Shown piece by piece: positions 10,873 to 25,102 of a stretch of DNA of 64,000 nucleotides; position 1 is the first letter of the stretch, and every line of letters starts with the position of its first letter. The position numbers were made by a program, and so were the translations under genes. Below the pieces are notes generated by a model. The model did no database searches. It was given only the letters and a program-made list of their open reading frames with translations, and was not told where the DNA came from. Source of the DNA: Brugia malayi (lineage: Eukaryota; Nematoda; Chromadorea; Rhabditida; Onchocercidae); assembly GCF_000002995.4 (NCBI RefSeq), contig NW_025062479.1, positions 22,006,721 to 22,070,720 on the forward strand, read 5' to 3'.

Positions 10873-13696
10873 TATGAAATATTGACCTTTAGAGGTCAAT
10901 TTGTTTGTTAACATTATTTATTATATAATAATATCATTTATCTATTTATTAATTTCAATGTTTGTTTATTTCATTCCTTTAAAACACAATTTCTCACCTC
11001 ATTAAATTAATACCGGTAATAACGTAAAACTGATGTCAATGTTACGTTTCATCTTACCTGTGACGTATTAGACTTACTTTGAACTGTAATAAGTCATTTA
11101 GGATTATTTTCCAGCACTGTGCTATTACGTTTCTTTCTATTATTGTTTGTCATTTATTGAAATGACAACTTTATGTTTTTTTCTTGACGTATAATTCACG
11201 TTTTTCTTTCGGCTGAATTATCTATCATCAGTGTGCTGTTTATTTTGGTAACATTACTCCAAACTTCCTCTCAATTCAAATTTTAATTTTTTGACAGATT
11301 ATGTTTCATGTAGTCTCGAAGTAATTTTTTTGTAGCATAACATGCACATTGCAAGCACTTCCCGATGATTGCATTATCTTCACCAAAGGCAATCTTTTAA
11401 ATTCCCTCCTCATGTATATTTGCACTTTGACCTTTACAGTTCACTTCAAAATACATTTGATGAGATTCATTCACTGCTATTGTCGATCGCTTTTACATAG
11501 TGAGGTGACAAAAGCAATTGTCATCAAATAGATGCGAAAGTCCCATCATTTCATTTTACATTTTCCTTAAGTAATCGATATTACAAATCAATTAATATAG
11601 AGGACTTTTTTTTTTTGGACCATTACAATAAAGAAAGAAATTTTAAAAGAAAATTTTTCTTTTGCTAGGCCTTTTTTTAAGCATAACTTTGCTAATGAGT
11701 AATTTCTTTGTGTTCTTTCAATCATTTCCATCGAGAATTGAAGCACAATTTTTTAAAACTTTAAAAGTTTTACACTTTTCATCGATTTGTTCTTCAAATT
11801 ATTTCGTATCTGACCACATACAGTGCGCTTCTGTTTTCATCGAAATATTTTGATCCGAAATATTGTATTTATTGTTATCACTTTGAATTTTACATTTAAA
11901 TTTTTTGCTCACACTTTGCATTATTCCCTTTCACGTCCGATTGAATTTCTACGTGTTATTTTCAAGCAATCTTCCAATTGCTTACATCTCTGTCATTCTC
12001 TGATAATTTGTCACAACTTGTCACTTGTTTGGAAAAAAGAAAAAATTGTCGTTTACTTTTGGTTATGTTGCAATTCAAAGACTTTATGTCAATCTTATCC
12101 CGTAGACTTTTATTTGAAGAAGTTCGAGATTAATTATCAAGATTAGTTATATTCAATTTAGTTTCATCCAATTAGATGTTTGCAGAAAAGATCGGTTTGT
12201 GCATCCGGCGTTCATACTTGCAATCCGGTAAACTTGCACTAAACAATTTATATTAAAAATCTGTCAGCAATTTCTTCTTTCATCCTATTTCGCTTAAATT
12301 TTGTAAAATAAATTTACTATTAGTACGGTTGAATTTGGAAAATAACACATCAAATTGCGCTTTACAAATGAAAATTTATCTTCGGATAATATGAACTAAT
12401 CAGAAACAAAAGAAAACCTTCTCTATTTTCTTTTTAGGAACAGATTTTATGTTAACAGCAAACGTAGTTGTTTGATTTCTTATTTAAGTTTCTATAGCAA
12501 ATTTTAACAAAATTAAATTATCATAAAGCTCAAATTCAGAAAAAATACTTCAATTATTTAAATGAAACTTCAAAAACAATTCGAATAATCCATTTGAGTA
12601 TAACATTAACAACATTTGCTTCAAATAGCTTTGTTTAAATGCATCAAATAAATTTTATGAAGTTTTGGAATTTCTTTCTTCCGCTTCAAAAAAAAAAAGT
12701 TCCTTTAAAAATTATTTTCATATATTGCTTCTTTGAAAATAACTACTCCTTAAACCATTAATGTTAATTAAATCTTATTAAATTATTTTCTCGTTGTTAA
12801 GATTGAGTTTGATAAAATTGAGCTATATCATTGTTATATATCAGTTTATCATTTCTGAATGATAAACTATAGTGATAGCTATAAAAGATTACTTAACAGA
12901 TTGACTTATACTGTAAGTAAAACGAAATTCTTTTCAGTTAATAAATATTTTTTTCCTTAATATATCATTAGATAATGACAACACGAATGTCACATAAGTC
13001 TCTCATTTAGGAATTTAGTTTTTTGATGCAAAAATTTATTTCAGTCATAGTTGGATTGAAATGTATTAAATGTTGTTATATTCTAAATAAAAATTTCTTT
13101 TTGATTAGCTTAATTTAACTTTAGCTTACTTCATTCTTTCAAATAAAACTTCAACACAGTCCGATTAATATTATTTATTCTAGTAATTAACTAACTAATT
13201 AATTAATTAATTAATTAATTTCATTTGCTTCGCTGGCTCGATTTTAGTACCACTCGTGTATTTTCCACTTTTAAATATTTGATAGATAATTTCGGAATAT
13301 CAGCTACACAGTTGTTTAACATAATACTGGACTTAGTTACTACTTAAATTGAAAAATAGCCTAGAAATCTAGAAATCCCAGCTACTATAGACATTTTTTT
13401 GTTTTCTTAAAAAACTTTTCCAATAGTAATAATTTTATTGTTTGAAATGCACAATTAAATTTTGTTCGTTTAATTTTGTATCATAGCAATTAATTTCATT
13501 CATAATAACACTCAGTGAATCAATTATTTTTATTATTAATGTATATTTTTCCATTCTTTTAATATTCGAACTTGAATAAATTAAATATTAAATAAATTGA
13601 GAATAAATTAAATAAATTTCGAGAATAATTTTAAAAATAATAATTGAATTGATTTAGTTTTTTTTTTTTTTTTTTTTAAATATATAAGGAGTAAGC

Positions 13697-14130
13697 AGAG
13701 ACATTGAAGAAGTATGTCAGACTAAGAGTGATAACAGCTGTGATTATGAGTGATTAGAGTAACTTATGACCTTTTCTCTGTCCTCTTCATATTGGTACCA
13801 ATTTATCTCTTGCATAATTATCTATTTTACTACTTCAGTCTATAAAAAATGGGATAATCTTATTAGATTGTTAATGTCTAATCATTTCACCTTTCTTTTC
13901 TTACCTTTCACACCTATGAATAACTTTTTCTCCTTTGAAGTACATTTGTCAACCACTTTATGATTTATCACTTTCCACATTTCAAAAAGGATTTGAAACT
14001 ATTTTCAACAATTTTTGAGATCTTTTAAATCTTTTAAACTATCTTAAGTTAATTTACTTTACAATGAATAATTTATTTGACATATGTTTAATGTTACACA
14101 ATTTCTTGTTCGTTTTCCCATTCAATAACG
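13697..14130. repeat. dispersed repeat, copy A
   Basis: Matches 38562-39200 in the same orientation over most of its length. Shared stretches include CATAATTATCTATTTTACTA, ATTTCACCTTTCTTTTCTTA, TTGTCAACCACTTATGA-like text and TATTTTCAACAATCTTTTAA-like text. No terminal repeats or coding capacity recognised. It is probably a non-autonomous or degraded transposable element. Confidence 0.7.
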
Positions 14131-15315
14131 TTTTCTTTTTTACTTTTAGTTGATTTAGAATTATTGTTTGAGTGATATTTAATTTATTTTTAAACGAAAT
14201 ATTAATTTATATTTATTACTTTAATTGAAATTTCTGCACCAATTTAGTTTTAAAACAAGAGAATGAAACAAAAAAAAAAAAAAGATTGGCTGTAAAAGAA
14301 CAATTTGCGCTTGATTTTTTGAATGTATCCCGAAACTCATATTAATTACATTTAATAAAAATGGATATTTTTTCATTTTCTACTTAAGGAAAAAATTGTA
14401 AAAACGAGATTTCACTCTTTAACAAAGACATACTAAGCACTCTTAAAAATTTTGAAGGTCATTTTATCATATTTTGTTGAATCATTCCATTTCATAACGA
14501 TTTATTCTACCACAAATGTTGTCCTGTTTATGGTCACTGCAACCTACCTTCATTTATTCGAATCATTTTTTAAAAAATATCATTTTTATGAGTGAGAAGA
14601 ATTTTGTTGAGGTGAAATTACAATGAGGCGCAAAAATTAAACAATGAACTGAGCTAAAAATGTTTGCTTCACTCATAAACATTTATATGTGACCTTTAAA
14701 ATTGACATTTCATTGATGTTCTATTAAAGTTCAAGAGACGACAGAAAAAAAAAAAATTTCTGTTTCATCGCTCAATTATGCTGACAAAATTTTTTCTGAA
14801 ATTGATTACTCTCAATCAGTATTAAGCCATTGAGATTAGCAACGTCCATATTTCATCTCTGGATTTAGTCCCAGTCTATACCGGAAAATAGACTCTGAGT
14901 TTTCAGTTTCTGAAAATATTAAGAGTAAATCATATAGGATAGTGTAATTTTTGAAGTAATTTAATTTTTGACCAGTTTAATATCATAGATGAAAAGTCCA
15001 ATTTCACTTATCACTTTTAACTATTTTAGATTCAGATTTTCTATCATCATTTTCCATAATCACTGATTAAAAATAAACTAATTTGGATTTTTGCTAGTTT
15101 TTATGGCGCATATGTCTCACATTGTAATTCTAATCGAATCATTAATTTAATTCTTTACCCTTTGCATAATTATTCGTTGCATTATCAGCTAGAATGTATT
15201 CTTTTCCTACTATTTCTGTAATTTCTATGTCAGATAGATCAAATAGGGTCGATCATAGGAAATTAAATCTCGAAGAGTAATGGATGAGAAAGATCGAGGA
15301 GATAAACTATCAGAA

Positions 15316-15366
15316 AGGTAGCAGTAATTTGTATTACTTAACCGTAGTAGTAATTTGTATTACTTA
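15316..15366. repeat. short tandem duplication
   Basis: AGTAATTTGTATTACTTA occurs twice about 27 nt apart. Each copy is itself almost palindromic (AGTAAT...ATTACT). Confidence 0.7.
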
Positions 15367-15679
15367 CTTTAAAAGAAATTCACTACGTCTAACTGTACAA
15401 TGATTGAATTTCAAAAAGGGCAACTGTAAGATCAATAAGGCTGATAAGCAATACTTTCATTAATTAATGATAAATGATAATTGACGATTTTATCAGATGT
15501 TATTGTCTTAATTGCATGAGACTGTTAATGTTTTTGTTGAAATGAAGCCAATTTGAAGGTGTAAATTTTTCATTCGATTTAGATGATTTTTTCACCAAGT
15601 TATCAATTAATGATAAAATTAGTGGATGTGTTATCAGTGGAAATTTAATAGATGGAAATATCGCTGAATTGGAAAGAAT

Positions 15680-18600
15680 ATGTTGCGCGAATTTTTACTC
15701 ATTCCAATTGGAATGATATTAATCATATTATGGATCATTTCGTTGCGTCGTTCCATTGAAAATGTCAACATTCAACGATCTTTCAGTCAACAAAGTATGT
15801 TTATTTTACTTTCTCCTCAATTCTTCAATATTTTTAAATTTTATTTCAAATGATTCACTCTCCTATTTTCACAGTTTATATTATTTTCCTTCTTAGATTA
15901 TTGCTTTTTTTTTTTTTTTTTAATTAGTTGGCGGCTTTTTGAACATTATGTTTGCTTATTTTATGATAAATAAACATTATTGCTTATATTTTATGATAAT
16001 TGAACTTTAGTTGCTTAATGACTTTAGCAATATTTTTTTTAACTTACTATTTTTTTAATAAACTCATATGAAGTTACCAGAGCTTTTTTTTTTTTTCCTT
16101 ATCAGTGAATTAATTTTAAATTTTTAATTGAATGTATTTTTATTTAAATATTTTTTCATCCATATTTTGCTAAAAATTATAAGCAATTTTATAATTTTTT
16201 CAGTTCAAGCAAAAGATTTTTTTAATGCAACAACAACAAAAGTAAGTATGGAAGAATTGCTGCTATTGGATAGAGCTGAAACAGTTAAACGAAAGGTTTT
16301 CTCTTTCATCAATTTTCATTTATTTCCATTCTTGTTTAACAATTATTCTATTTCTATTGATTTCTATTACTAACATATATTATTAATGAGAATTTTTAGC
16401 TTCCATTGCTATCAGCTTATATTCTGGAGGATGAAATATGCAAGCAGTTACTAATGAGCTACAAATATTCAAAAATGCCTCAAATTAACAAAGTTTGAAA
16501 TTTTTTTTCTTTTGATTTTATGTAAACAACCGCATTTGCTTCCATCCTTTCCAATTTGTTGCGAGAAAATTAAATTGAATTTTGAAACTAAATCGTTTTT
16601 TTTTTTTTAAGTACGTGGTAACCGTTAATAGAAGCAGCGATAAGCATTGGGATACTTCCTGTAAAGCTATCCGTCAACGAGGCTTTTATCCTGAAATGCC
16701 ATTTTCGAGTGCTGAAAAAAACTTCCCAATTGCCTTCATTAGAATTGTTTACAAGGTTAGACATAGGCCTAAAGGCCTTACCATCTTTGGTTCAGTAACT
16801 TATACTCTTTCTGTTGCTGCTTACTGTAATGCTGTGATACTGTAATTATATTACCGTATTATTTTGTTACTGTAACATTAGTTGTATAATTGAATATTAC
16901 TAATTATAATCACATCTTTTATCAAATAATCTGTTTGTCCTCAGTTCACATATCACTGTTGCAGGATTTTCATTTGCAAGAACTTCTTTTCAATTTAATG
17001 TATGCACCACAAAATTTTTACTGCTATGCATTGGATGCTAAGTCCACGCCACTATTTCATTCACAAATGCGCAATTTGTCAAAGTGTTTTCCGAATGTAT
17101 TATTAACCGAACGAGAATACGAGGTTGATAGTGCAGGTCATAACATGTCACGCAGTTTTCTGGAATGCTTACGTGTGGTACGAAGATTACTAGGCTGGAA
17201 ATATGCTATCCTATTGCAGGTTTCTCTTTTTCATTAATTCCTTCCTTTTATAAAATTCATTTTAATTTCACTACTTTGTGTACCTTTTTTAAACTTTGCA
17301 CGTTTTTCAAACTCTATGCTTTACTTATTTGGATTGTTCGGCTTCTTCTTTTCTGTTATTTTCATCCTTTAATTCCAGAAAAGATCAACTTAAACGTTTC
17401 CAAGGCAGAAAATTAGATTCTTATATGGAAACTTCAGAATAATGACATACCATTGAAAAGCAATCGAGAAATGGTGCAAATTTTGAGTGCTTTAAATGGA
17501 AGTAATGATGTCAACATAGGATATCCGAATGCAGATCGTGTACCTAATGGCGCTCCTTGGACTTTTCGAGCACTTACACTTTTCAATGGTCAGCGTCTTT
17601 GGTAATTGTATTTTGTTTCTGATGTTTTGGAAAATATGTAATGATCAGTCTGTTTATTAAATCAGATGAACTTTTTAGATGAGAAGCAAAACGATGATCG
17701 TAAGTTACGGATAGCAAAAGGAAGTACGTCGGCATCATTAAGCTATGCATTTGTAGAATTCGTTGTTGACAAATTGAATCTAACCATTTTGCTTGATAAA
17801 TTCGATCGTCTAAGTTACGGTGTAGATGAAATGTTATTTCCGTCATTGAATTCCGAAGATTCTTTAGGTTAGTTCTTGTTGATAAAAGGATTCTTTAAAT
17901 TAGTTCTTAATGATTAAATCTTCCTATATTTCAAGATCGCCTAAAAAAAATTCCATTTTCATTAAGATATCTTTGTCTTTTCCAAAAATTTCTTTACAAG
18001 ATTCATATTCCAGGTGCACCCGGTGGATTTACGCGACAGTGTATTGATGTTTACAATAATATGATCACCAGGTATTATTAAATTTATTTAATTATTACCA
18101 TTATTATTAATCTGCGATTAGTTTAATGGAAGGAAATTGAATGAAAGCTTGAATACTTATCTTCATAAATTCTCATTGCAATGCTTTACATTAAAATTTA
18201 GAAATGATAACAACTGATTGATTAAATGCATCAGTTAAGTCACATGCTTAAAAAAATTGAAATAAGTTGAAAAAAAAAATGTGAAATATCTTTTAAAAAA
18301 AACCTTTTAAAAAGTCATAAAATTATATGATGCTATTTACTAGTTCAGATGAAAGTAATTACTATTAATACTGATAGTTTGATACTTAAGCAAAATATCA
18401 ATTGTAATAATCAGATTTGATTTGTTAAATGTTCTCAGATACGTAGTGTGGAAAAAATCCACGAAAAATTGTCGAAGTGGTCAGTATCGCCATGATATTT
18501 GTATATTTGGTATTGCTGATTTACCCACAATGGCTACTTCTAGAGCTTTATTTGCTAACAAAATGCTTCCGGAATATGACTATACTGCAATCGGTTGCTG

Positions 18601-18751
18601 GGCTCATTCCCTTCATAATCGAACTTACTCTGCTGCTAAAATTATGCCTATAAAACTTAATTATTATGCTAATCGTTTACCGGTTCGATTTCATAACGAA
18701 CGAGAAAGATGGAAATTAAACTTATCAGCTTTTAATTGCTCTTGTTGTTAA
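15680..18751 (+). CDS. core-2/I-branching beta-1,6-N-acetylglucosaminyltransferase family (GT14), paralogue 1
   Basis: Golgi glycosyltransferase of the Branch family (Pfam Branch, GT14), expected to add GlcNAc (or Xyl, in relatives) to glycans. Exons: 15680-15794, 16204-16295, 16400-16492, 16612-16755, 16965-17219, 17438-17588, 17679-17867, 18014-18071, 18439-18751. Phases agree, giving 469 residues. Type II topology: hydrophobic anchor at about residues 5-23, then a stem. Catalytic-domain landmarks: FPIAFIRIVYK, LMYAPQNFYCYALDAKS, NLSKCFPNVLLTE, GWKYAILLQ, NREMVQIL, KLRIAKGS, GVDEMLFPSL, GAPGGFTRQC and a C-terminal segment with paired Cys. The DE in GVDEML corresponds to the conserved acidic motif that holds the catalytic base in C2GnT enzymes (family knowledge). 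Acceptor specificity cannot be read from the sequence. Tandem paralogue at 25103-28419. Confidence 0.9.
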
Positions 18752-20380
18752 TTAATTTTGTATCTTATCTGATATTGATATTAAGCAGGTTGTACAAAGT
18801 TTCATGCATGTATCAAGTTGAAATATCTATCAATTCAAGATATACTAATTTCACATTAATGCTTATCACAATTTTTAGCTGTCAAAAATTTGAATTCCAG
18901 TAGTATGAATGACATTCATTAGATAAGTTTATTAATTGTTCCATGTAAAAACACCTTTGTTTGCTCAGGTGTATAGGTATTACTGATAAAATATTACTAT
19001 AAATAACATGGTTATGTTATTTATATTTTGATCGTTGTTACCTATTCAATTACATTAATGTTATTTCTTTTAATAAAGAACTGAAATGTAAAGTAGTGCT
19101 TTTGAAATTAAAATGCTACAAAATAAGATTTGAATTTATTGGCGTAAAGAAAGATATATATGACAAATGGGGTGCATTTAATTGGATAATAAACTATTCT
19201 AAACTCTAAGTAAAAAATTTTTCTCCAATTTTTGAATTTTGAAGAAGGAAGCATTTTCTTTAGTTTTTTTTTTTTTTTTCGGTAGTAATTTCGAAAAAAT
19301 ATTTTTTTTTTTGATTTCGAAAATAAGTTTGAAGAAAATTGTTTTGAATGAAAGTGATTATTCAGTCAAGAAATACATTTTGCGCCAATTAACCTGTCAT
19401 AGCTGGATTCTTTTTCTTTTCTTTTGCTTCAAAAAATAAAAATAATTTTCCAATATGGCTGTTCTGTTTAATACTTATCATTTAATGAACATATTTAATG
19501 TTAACACTATTTTTAGCATTAAACTTATTAAACAAGAAATACAACAAGACATTAAGCAATAAGCCCAATTGTCTAGGCCTGGACAATTTGTCCATGTGAA
19601 AAATGCATGATAAAAAGATTTCAAAAATAGATTAAAATGAATGGAAATAAATTCAGGAAATTATTTGAACTAAATTACTTTAAGTCCATATTATTCTATT
19701 TCAATACTCTTTTGCATTAATTTTCTTTTTCCCTTATTTTCCAACATTTTCTAATCTGATCTATTTTCTTCGTTTTAGTTGCATCTTCCAATCTTAGACA
19801 AAACTAATTTTGACGAATTCATTATTTTCCTTCTTTTCGCTAAATTTCAAATCTCTAAAGAATAGTTTTAATTCATTTCTTCAAATTTCTATCTAAATTC
19901 TCGACAAAAGTTTGTATTTTTTTAGTAGATATCAATCGATATTTTCCATTATGAGTGTCATCAATTTGTCACATCAATAATGCATCGTCATAGAAGAGTA
20001 TATCTCTTTGCTAATATCTGACATTGACTAATATTTTGTGTTGAATAGGTGAGAAATTAATTAAATAATTTTTCATCTACAGGCATTTTTCAATTGCTTC
20101 ACAAAGTGAAATGTGCTGGATAAGCTTGAAAATTTGCTTTTCTCCTTAAAATGTTAAAATAGATTATATGATTGAAAGATTGGCAAAGACAGTAAAATGG
20201 TTTTTACATTCAACGCCTAATTTTTTTTTTTTTTTTAATTTTAAGTGCTTAATAAATAAATCCGCTAAAGCTTATCGAACGCTGTTTTTAAAAATTTTTC
20301 TTCACGAGATAAATTCTTCGTGCTTCTCAGAAGTCGTGGCGCTAAAGTGAACGAATTACTGACGGTGGTCAATTTGTCCT
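18752..20380. other. intergenic region downstream of the first GT14 gene
   Basis: Probably the 3' untranslated region followed by AT-rich sequence. An AATAAA lies at 19072. A T-run at 20221-20236 could be the tail end of the minus-strand retroelement that follows. No gene supported. Confidence 0.55.
19072..19077 (+). promoter_or_regulatory. candidate polyadenylation signal of the first GT14 gene
   Basis: AATAAA about 320 nt after the stop codon at 18751. It is the first good match downstream on this strand. Confidence 0.35.
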
Positions 20381-22020
20381 GAACTAAAAAATTGTTTCAC
20401 GAAATTTGTATCTCTTTTTATCATAGAGCAAAATCCTAGTGAAATGATAATCTTCCATCCTGAAAATATGACCTGCCCAATTTTGGTATGTGCTTTCAGT
20501 AACTTAGACCGTCGTCGATATTATATCGAGTGTAAATACCATTGTCTTAATTGAAATCTGCCATGACTCTTTGGAGCAGCTCAATGAAGAATAGTATGAA
20601 TAAGTTAGCGTAAAGACGTAACATAAACGTTTTACTTACTATAAGCCTTTTCTGCTTACGTAGTAATCAAATGCTTCGGCGAAGTCAACGAATGTCACGT
20701 GAAGTCTTTTGTTTCTTACACTTTTTATGCAGTTGTAGGAGAACAACTTTCATATCTCTGTTAGCTCTAAAATCATATTAGCTTTCGGGTAAAAGTGATT
20801 CGTGGAAGAATTTTACCAACTGTGGAGAGTAAAGTAATAAAGGTAAAGAGTAAAGTAAAAATAAAGTAATAAAGTAAATCTCGATAATTTAAGCTATCAG
20901 AATTTTTCTTACTCATAGAATGTATGTGCCTTTCATGCTTCCAAATTTCCGATGTAATTCCATCAATTCCAGATTCTTTTATCATGCTTCAATTACGGTA
21001 TATTACAGTATATTTCAATTACTGTAGCTAAATTTTCACTGATTGTTGAATGAAGTGCTAAATTATTGAGTGTTTAACTGAACAGTGTATACTGAAAAGA
21101 ATTCTCACAGTACTCAATCATTAATCACCTGTGAGAGGGCAAGGGTCATCGTCGTCATCTGAGCTAAGGCAAGGATGTGAACTTGATGTGTTATTGGTTC
21201 ATACAGTACTTTGTAGATTCCTCTGTAGTTGCCGACATTTGCATATTATTGAATTGTAGATTCTAAGTATTCTGTGAAGGACTGCTGGATGCTAATTTTA
21301 ATGAGTTGCCAAGGAATCTGTGTATTTAGTCGCATACTATAGTGATGTCAAAAATTGTTAACTTTAAACTTCTTCTTGAACACTTTTAAGTTTGGTCTAA
21401 AAATGAGAGCTAAACGTACGTTGATCTGTTTGACATTCTGCATTAGGCATCATTCGTCATGAATAGATCTTTGGGCACTAAGATGAAATCGAGGATGCAT
21501 TTAGGTCATTTTTAGGTTGTTTTTCTGCTGAAAAGTTATGCTGAGATACTTTAACAAGAGATGTCCTTTGTCATAGCACTTCACATTACTGTGGTTGACA
21601 AATAGTCAGTTCTCTGACTAATTCTAGGTTCAGAGTTCTTTTCTACTAGCATTGAACTATGACTTTATTCTTTACAGGAACTTTTCACATCACAAATGTA
21701 AACATCGATGTAGAATTTGGTTTCTTTTTTTTTCTTCTGTGTGATTAGTTTGAAAAGTTGAATTTAACGTCTTTGTTTTGAAAAAAGATAATATTTTACT
21801 AACATAGAGAAATAATGCGATTGGAATGGCTCGATAGAAATAATTGTTTACGGTAATTGTTTACGACTTTTCGGCAATTAATGAGTTTGGAAGTTTTCTT
21901 AATCGTAAGCCAAATACATAGTGCGAATATTCTGCCTTCAATTTAACCAGAAGAGTTTGTCCTCTGTGACTACCTTTGTTAGGTAGACGAATTTCACTAA
22001 GAGTACAATGTCGTATATTA
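20370..22020 (-). mobile_element. decayed RTE-type non-LTR retrotransposon (endonuclease and reverse transcriptase remnants)
   Basis: On the minus strand, fragments in several frames follow the order of an RTE element. Near 22005-21960 there is LSEIRLPNKG, like the endonuclease motif LSETRLP. MHPRFHLS near 21505 and CQTDQR near 21440 lie in the late endonuclease region. GIDGITSEIWKH near 20970 resembles the RT entry GTDGIPAEI. ITLLSTVGKILPRI near 20845, FRANRD near 20775 and VTFVDFAEAFDY near 20695 (RT block A) follow. WAGHIFRMED near 20480 is typical of the C-terminus. Stops and frameshifts interrupt it throughout. The distance from VDFAEAFD to WAGHIFRM is only about 60 codons, so the FADD catalytic region is deleted. 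A T-run at 20221-20236 may be the 3' tail. Not functional. Confidence 0.72.
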
Positions 22021-25000
22021 AATCATAAAAACTTGTAAACAATTATTAAGAATGATTTTGATGTTCCAATTTGCAAAGATTAGTCTGCAAACATTTTAAA
22101 AAGCAAGTTTACCTCCTTGTTCTTTTTTTCTTTTGTTTGTTTTAATTCAACTGCAACAAGTAATGTCCGGTTGACGGATAGCTTTTCAAGATTAATGAGC
22201 TTTATCTATCCGGATTTCCCTAAAGTTAACAAATCCACTAGGCTAATAAATCCACTGCTCTGTCTGAACTTTTAGTTCAGATCTTTTGGCTTGGCAATCC
22301 TACCGAAACATACACCACACTGAAATCTTTTGCATCTGATAATTTATTATCGCAGATTGATCAAATCGAATGAGAAACTTCTACAACCGTATTATCTTCT
22401 ACAAAAGTAAACAAATATTGTTTATTACTTACTGAGAGTAATGAAATTGGAAAATTTTTACAGAAAAAGAATGCAAAGGTAATATTTTTCTGCGACAATT
22501 AGTATGAAAAGTAGTCTTTCATTACATTGCACCTCATCTAATAGTTCCTAAAGTGGTGCAAGTTAATTTATCACTTTTATCACATATATTTAATATATCA
22601 TTCTATTCTATTACGAGAAAACTTTTTTTAACTTTTCATACAAATTTATGTTTAAAATTAAATGATAACTTTTCTAACAAATTAAAGGTAATATCGTTAA
22701 TGAAATCAGCAAAAGCTTAACTTTTCTCACAATTACTTTTTGCAATGCATTAAAAAATGTTTGAGGTCAATCGATGATATTTGATTTAGTATAATTTCAT
22801 TTTTTTTTTTTTTTTTGATGTTTATTTTTATAATTAAGAAATGGTAAATTATCCTAAATGCATGATTGCATGATGCAATCCTTAAGCATGCATGCATATC
22901 AGTAACATATAAAAAATTTTTTAGTAAATTGCAAGCATTACAGGTATTAGAGATGTAATAATAATAGAAACAGTATTGTCACATCATTTCATTTCAGGTG
23001 GCCTTCATCTTGAATTCCATTTTGCTATCACTCAAAATAGATCCCAGTATATTTTTTGTTATCATTTCTTTCTGCAAATTAGCATTTACAGTTTCACTGA
23101 TATAATAGAAAGATTATAATGCAAATTATGTTAAAGCAAACAGTGAATAACAAATTTAAAATCCAAAAATTTCAGCTTTTTTTTTTTTTTGTAAACTAAA
23201 ATTGTGAAAGATTTATTCATTCAATTTGTTTTTCTTTTTGAAATGAAAAGAATGAAACTTAACAAAGCAAAAGCAAAGCTTGCATATAAGAAACAACATC
23301 TATGATGATAATGACATCAGTTTAACTTTTAAATAAAGTACTATTTAAATGTGTTCCTTCAAAATTTCTTTCAGAAATCCTTTGTTCCTTATCGAAAAAA
23401 ATTCTCAAATGTTGATAAAGTGCGCCTTGTTAACTTCTCGCGAAAAACTCTCGAAAAAACCTTTATGCTTATCTATTAGCTTTTCGTTAATTCTTACAAG
23501 TTATACCTTTCTATTCGAATCAACATTTTTCATTTTTAAGTTTAAAAGTGTAAAAAAAATTTTTTTTTTTACATTTCAGTACTAAATGATAAATAACTCT
23601 AAAATAATAATACCTTCTTTCGTCAGTCTCAATTTTGAGGAATGCAGCAACAATTTTGACTTAGATTAAATAATTGTACATTTAGACAAATAGAAATGAA
23701 CTGATAAGATGCGGAAGCGTAATGAAAAGATGAAGCCGGAATGCGGAACTGAGGCGGACTGAATTATAAGTTATTTGTAGTGAAATTCTACTACACACAT
23801 ATTAATTACATGATTTTTCATTTGTTTTTTATGGAATTATTTCGAGAAGAGAAAAATGCAATGCAAATAGTTTATTTGATAGGCTAACGATCTAAATAAT
23901 ACTTATCACTTAGCTGATTAATAATCTAAGCAATATCACCTGATATGATTAACCTGTTAATCAATTTTCTTATCTTAATATTTCTTTAGCAATATTCGTT
24001 GTGATTATAAATTAAATCATCCATCAAAGTGCATTATTAAAGGAAAATCTTTTCATAAAAAAATTTCTTAACTGCTAAAATCTGTATGCAAAGCCCTATT
24101 AAACTAAGGTTCGATATATTAAAGACTGTTTACATTAAGTTCATCCATTTCAAATATATTTCCATCGAACTAACTTGATGATTTCTTTTATCCAAACCTG
24201 ATATCACCGATATGTCACGAATTTGTCCTATATTACAACAAAAATATCTTAATAGTTTTGAATGATTTGTAAACATTTCAATCACAGCGCAAGAAAGATG
24301 TTGTTTATGTGTATGAAATCAATTTGATAACAAAATTTTAATTTTAAAATATAAAAATTCAAAAAAAAAAAAATTGATAGTTTAATAAATAATATATGTT
24401 ATTAAAACTTCTAAATCTCTTAGTTTGAAAAGTTTTTATATTTGAATATGTACCTAAATCAAAAACTAGAAGAAATTTCAACACGTACAAATTATTGTAT
24501 CTCTTTGTATTTTTGTATTCAAATTTATCAGATAATCAGAAACATTGGTAGAAAAATTTAATCCTAGTCAAGCAGATATAAATGAGTAAAATAAAATAAT
24601 ACAAAAGGAATACGAAATCCAAATTAAAAAAAGGAAAAAATTTAATCAGAAATTGATAAAGAATTTTTGAACTAATTGCGTGCCAAAACATTGAAGAAAT
24701 TAATTTCTTTATTAGAAGTTTATAAGTTTGTTATTAAATAATTTAGAAGTCAACATTGCTTCATATCCATTCACAGAAAATTTTGAAAAAAGATTTACCT
24801 GTAGAATAGTCTATAAAATAGAATTATATATTATACCTTTTGTGTAATTTTGAAAACAAAATTTCATATTTACTAGGTGAAGCATTTTTAATTTAACCAT
24901 TTATGAGACAAAACCTGATCAGGTTTCAATAATTTATTTTCAGCTTTGCATAACAAATTTAAAATTCCATCTTCTCCTAAATTCTTTTTTCCCTCCCTTG

Positions 25001-25102
25001 TCACTTCATTAATTTCAATAATAATATAACTATCCATCATTTTGTACATTAATTGATCAACTAACATATTTCATCGTCCAAAGTGATATTTTCAGAATTT
25101 AA
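22021..25102. other. intergenic region upstream of the second GT14 gene
   Basis: 3 kb of AT-rich sequence. A short patch of GCATG-type repeats lies near 22860-22905. No gene, RNA gene or clear repeat family is recognised. Confidence 0.55.
25084..25102 (+). promoter_or_regulatory. candidate spliced-leader trans-splice acceptor of the second GT14 gene
   Basis: TGATATTTTCAG ends at 25095, 7 nt before the start codon at 25103, with no upstream exon visible. It fits the nematode acceptor consensus TTTTCAG. Confidence 0.5.

Larger units (their letters stand above)
10873..15679. other. intergenic region
   Basis: 4.8 kb without a supportable gene. The longer open frames (for example 11823-12146) have no recognisable domain and no consistent splice structure. 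It contains a TTAA-type simple repeat at about 13185-13220 and one copy of a dispersed repeat (13697-14130). A short tandem duplication lies near 15316-15366. Confidence 0.6.

Noticed and set aside
11823..12146. 107-codon open frame in the intergenic region
   Set aside because: Phe/Leu/Cys-rich composition, as in translated T-rich DNA. No motif and no splice structure.
16793..16880. Repeated TACTGTAA words after a GT14 exon
   Set aside because: They resemble the 37-bp array near 7600 but without regular spacing. Too short and too AT-rich to claim the same family.
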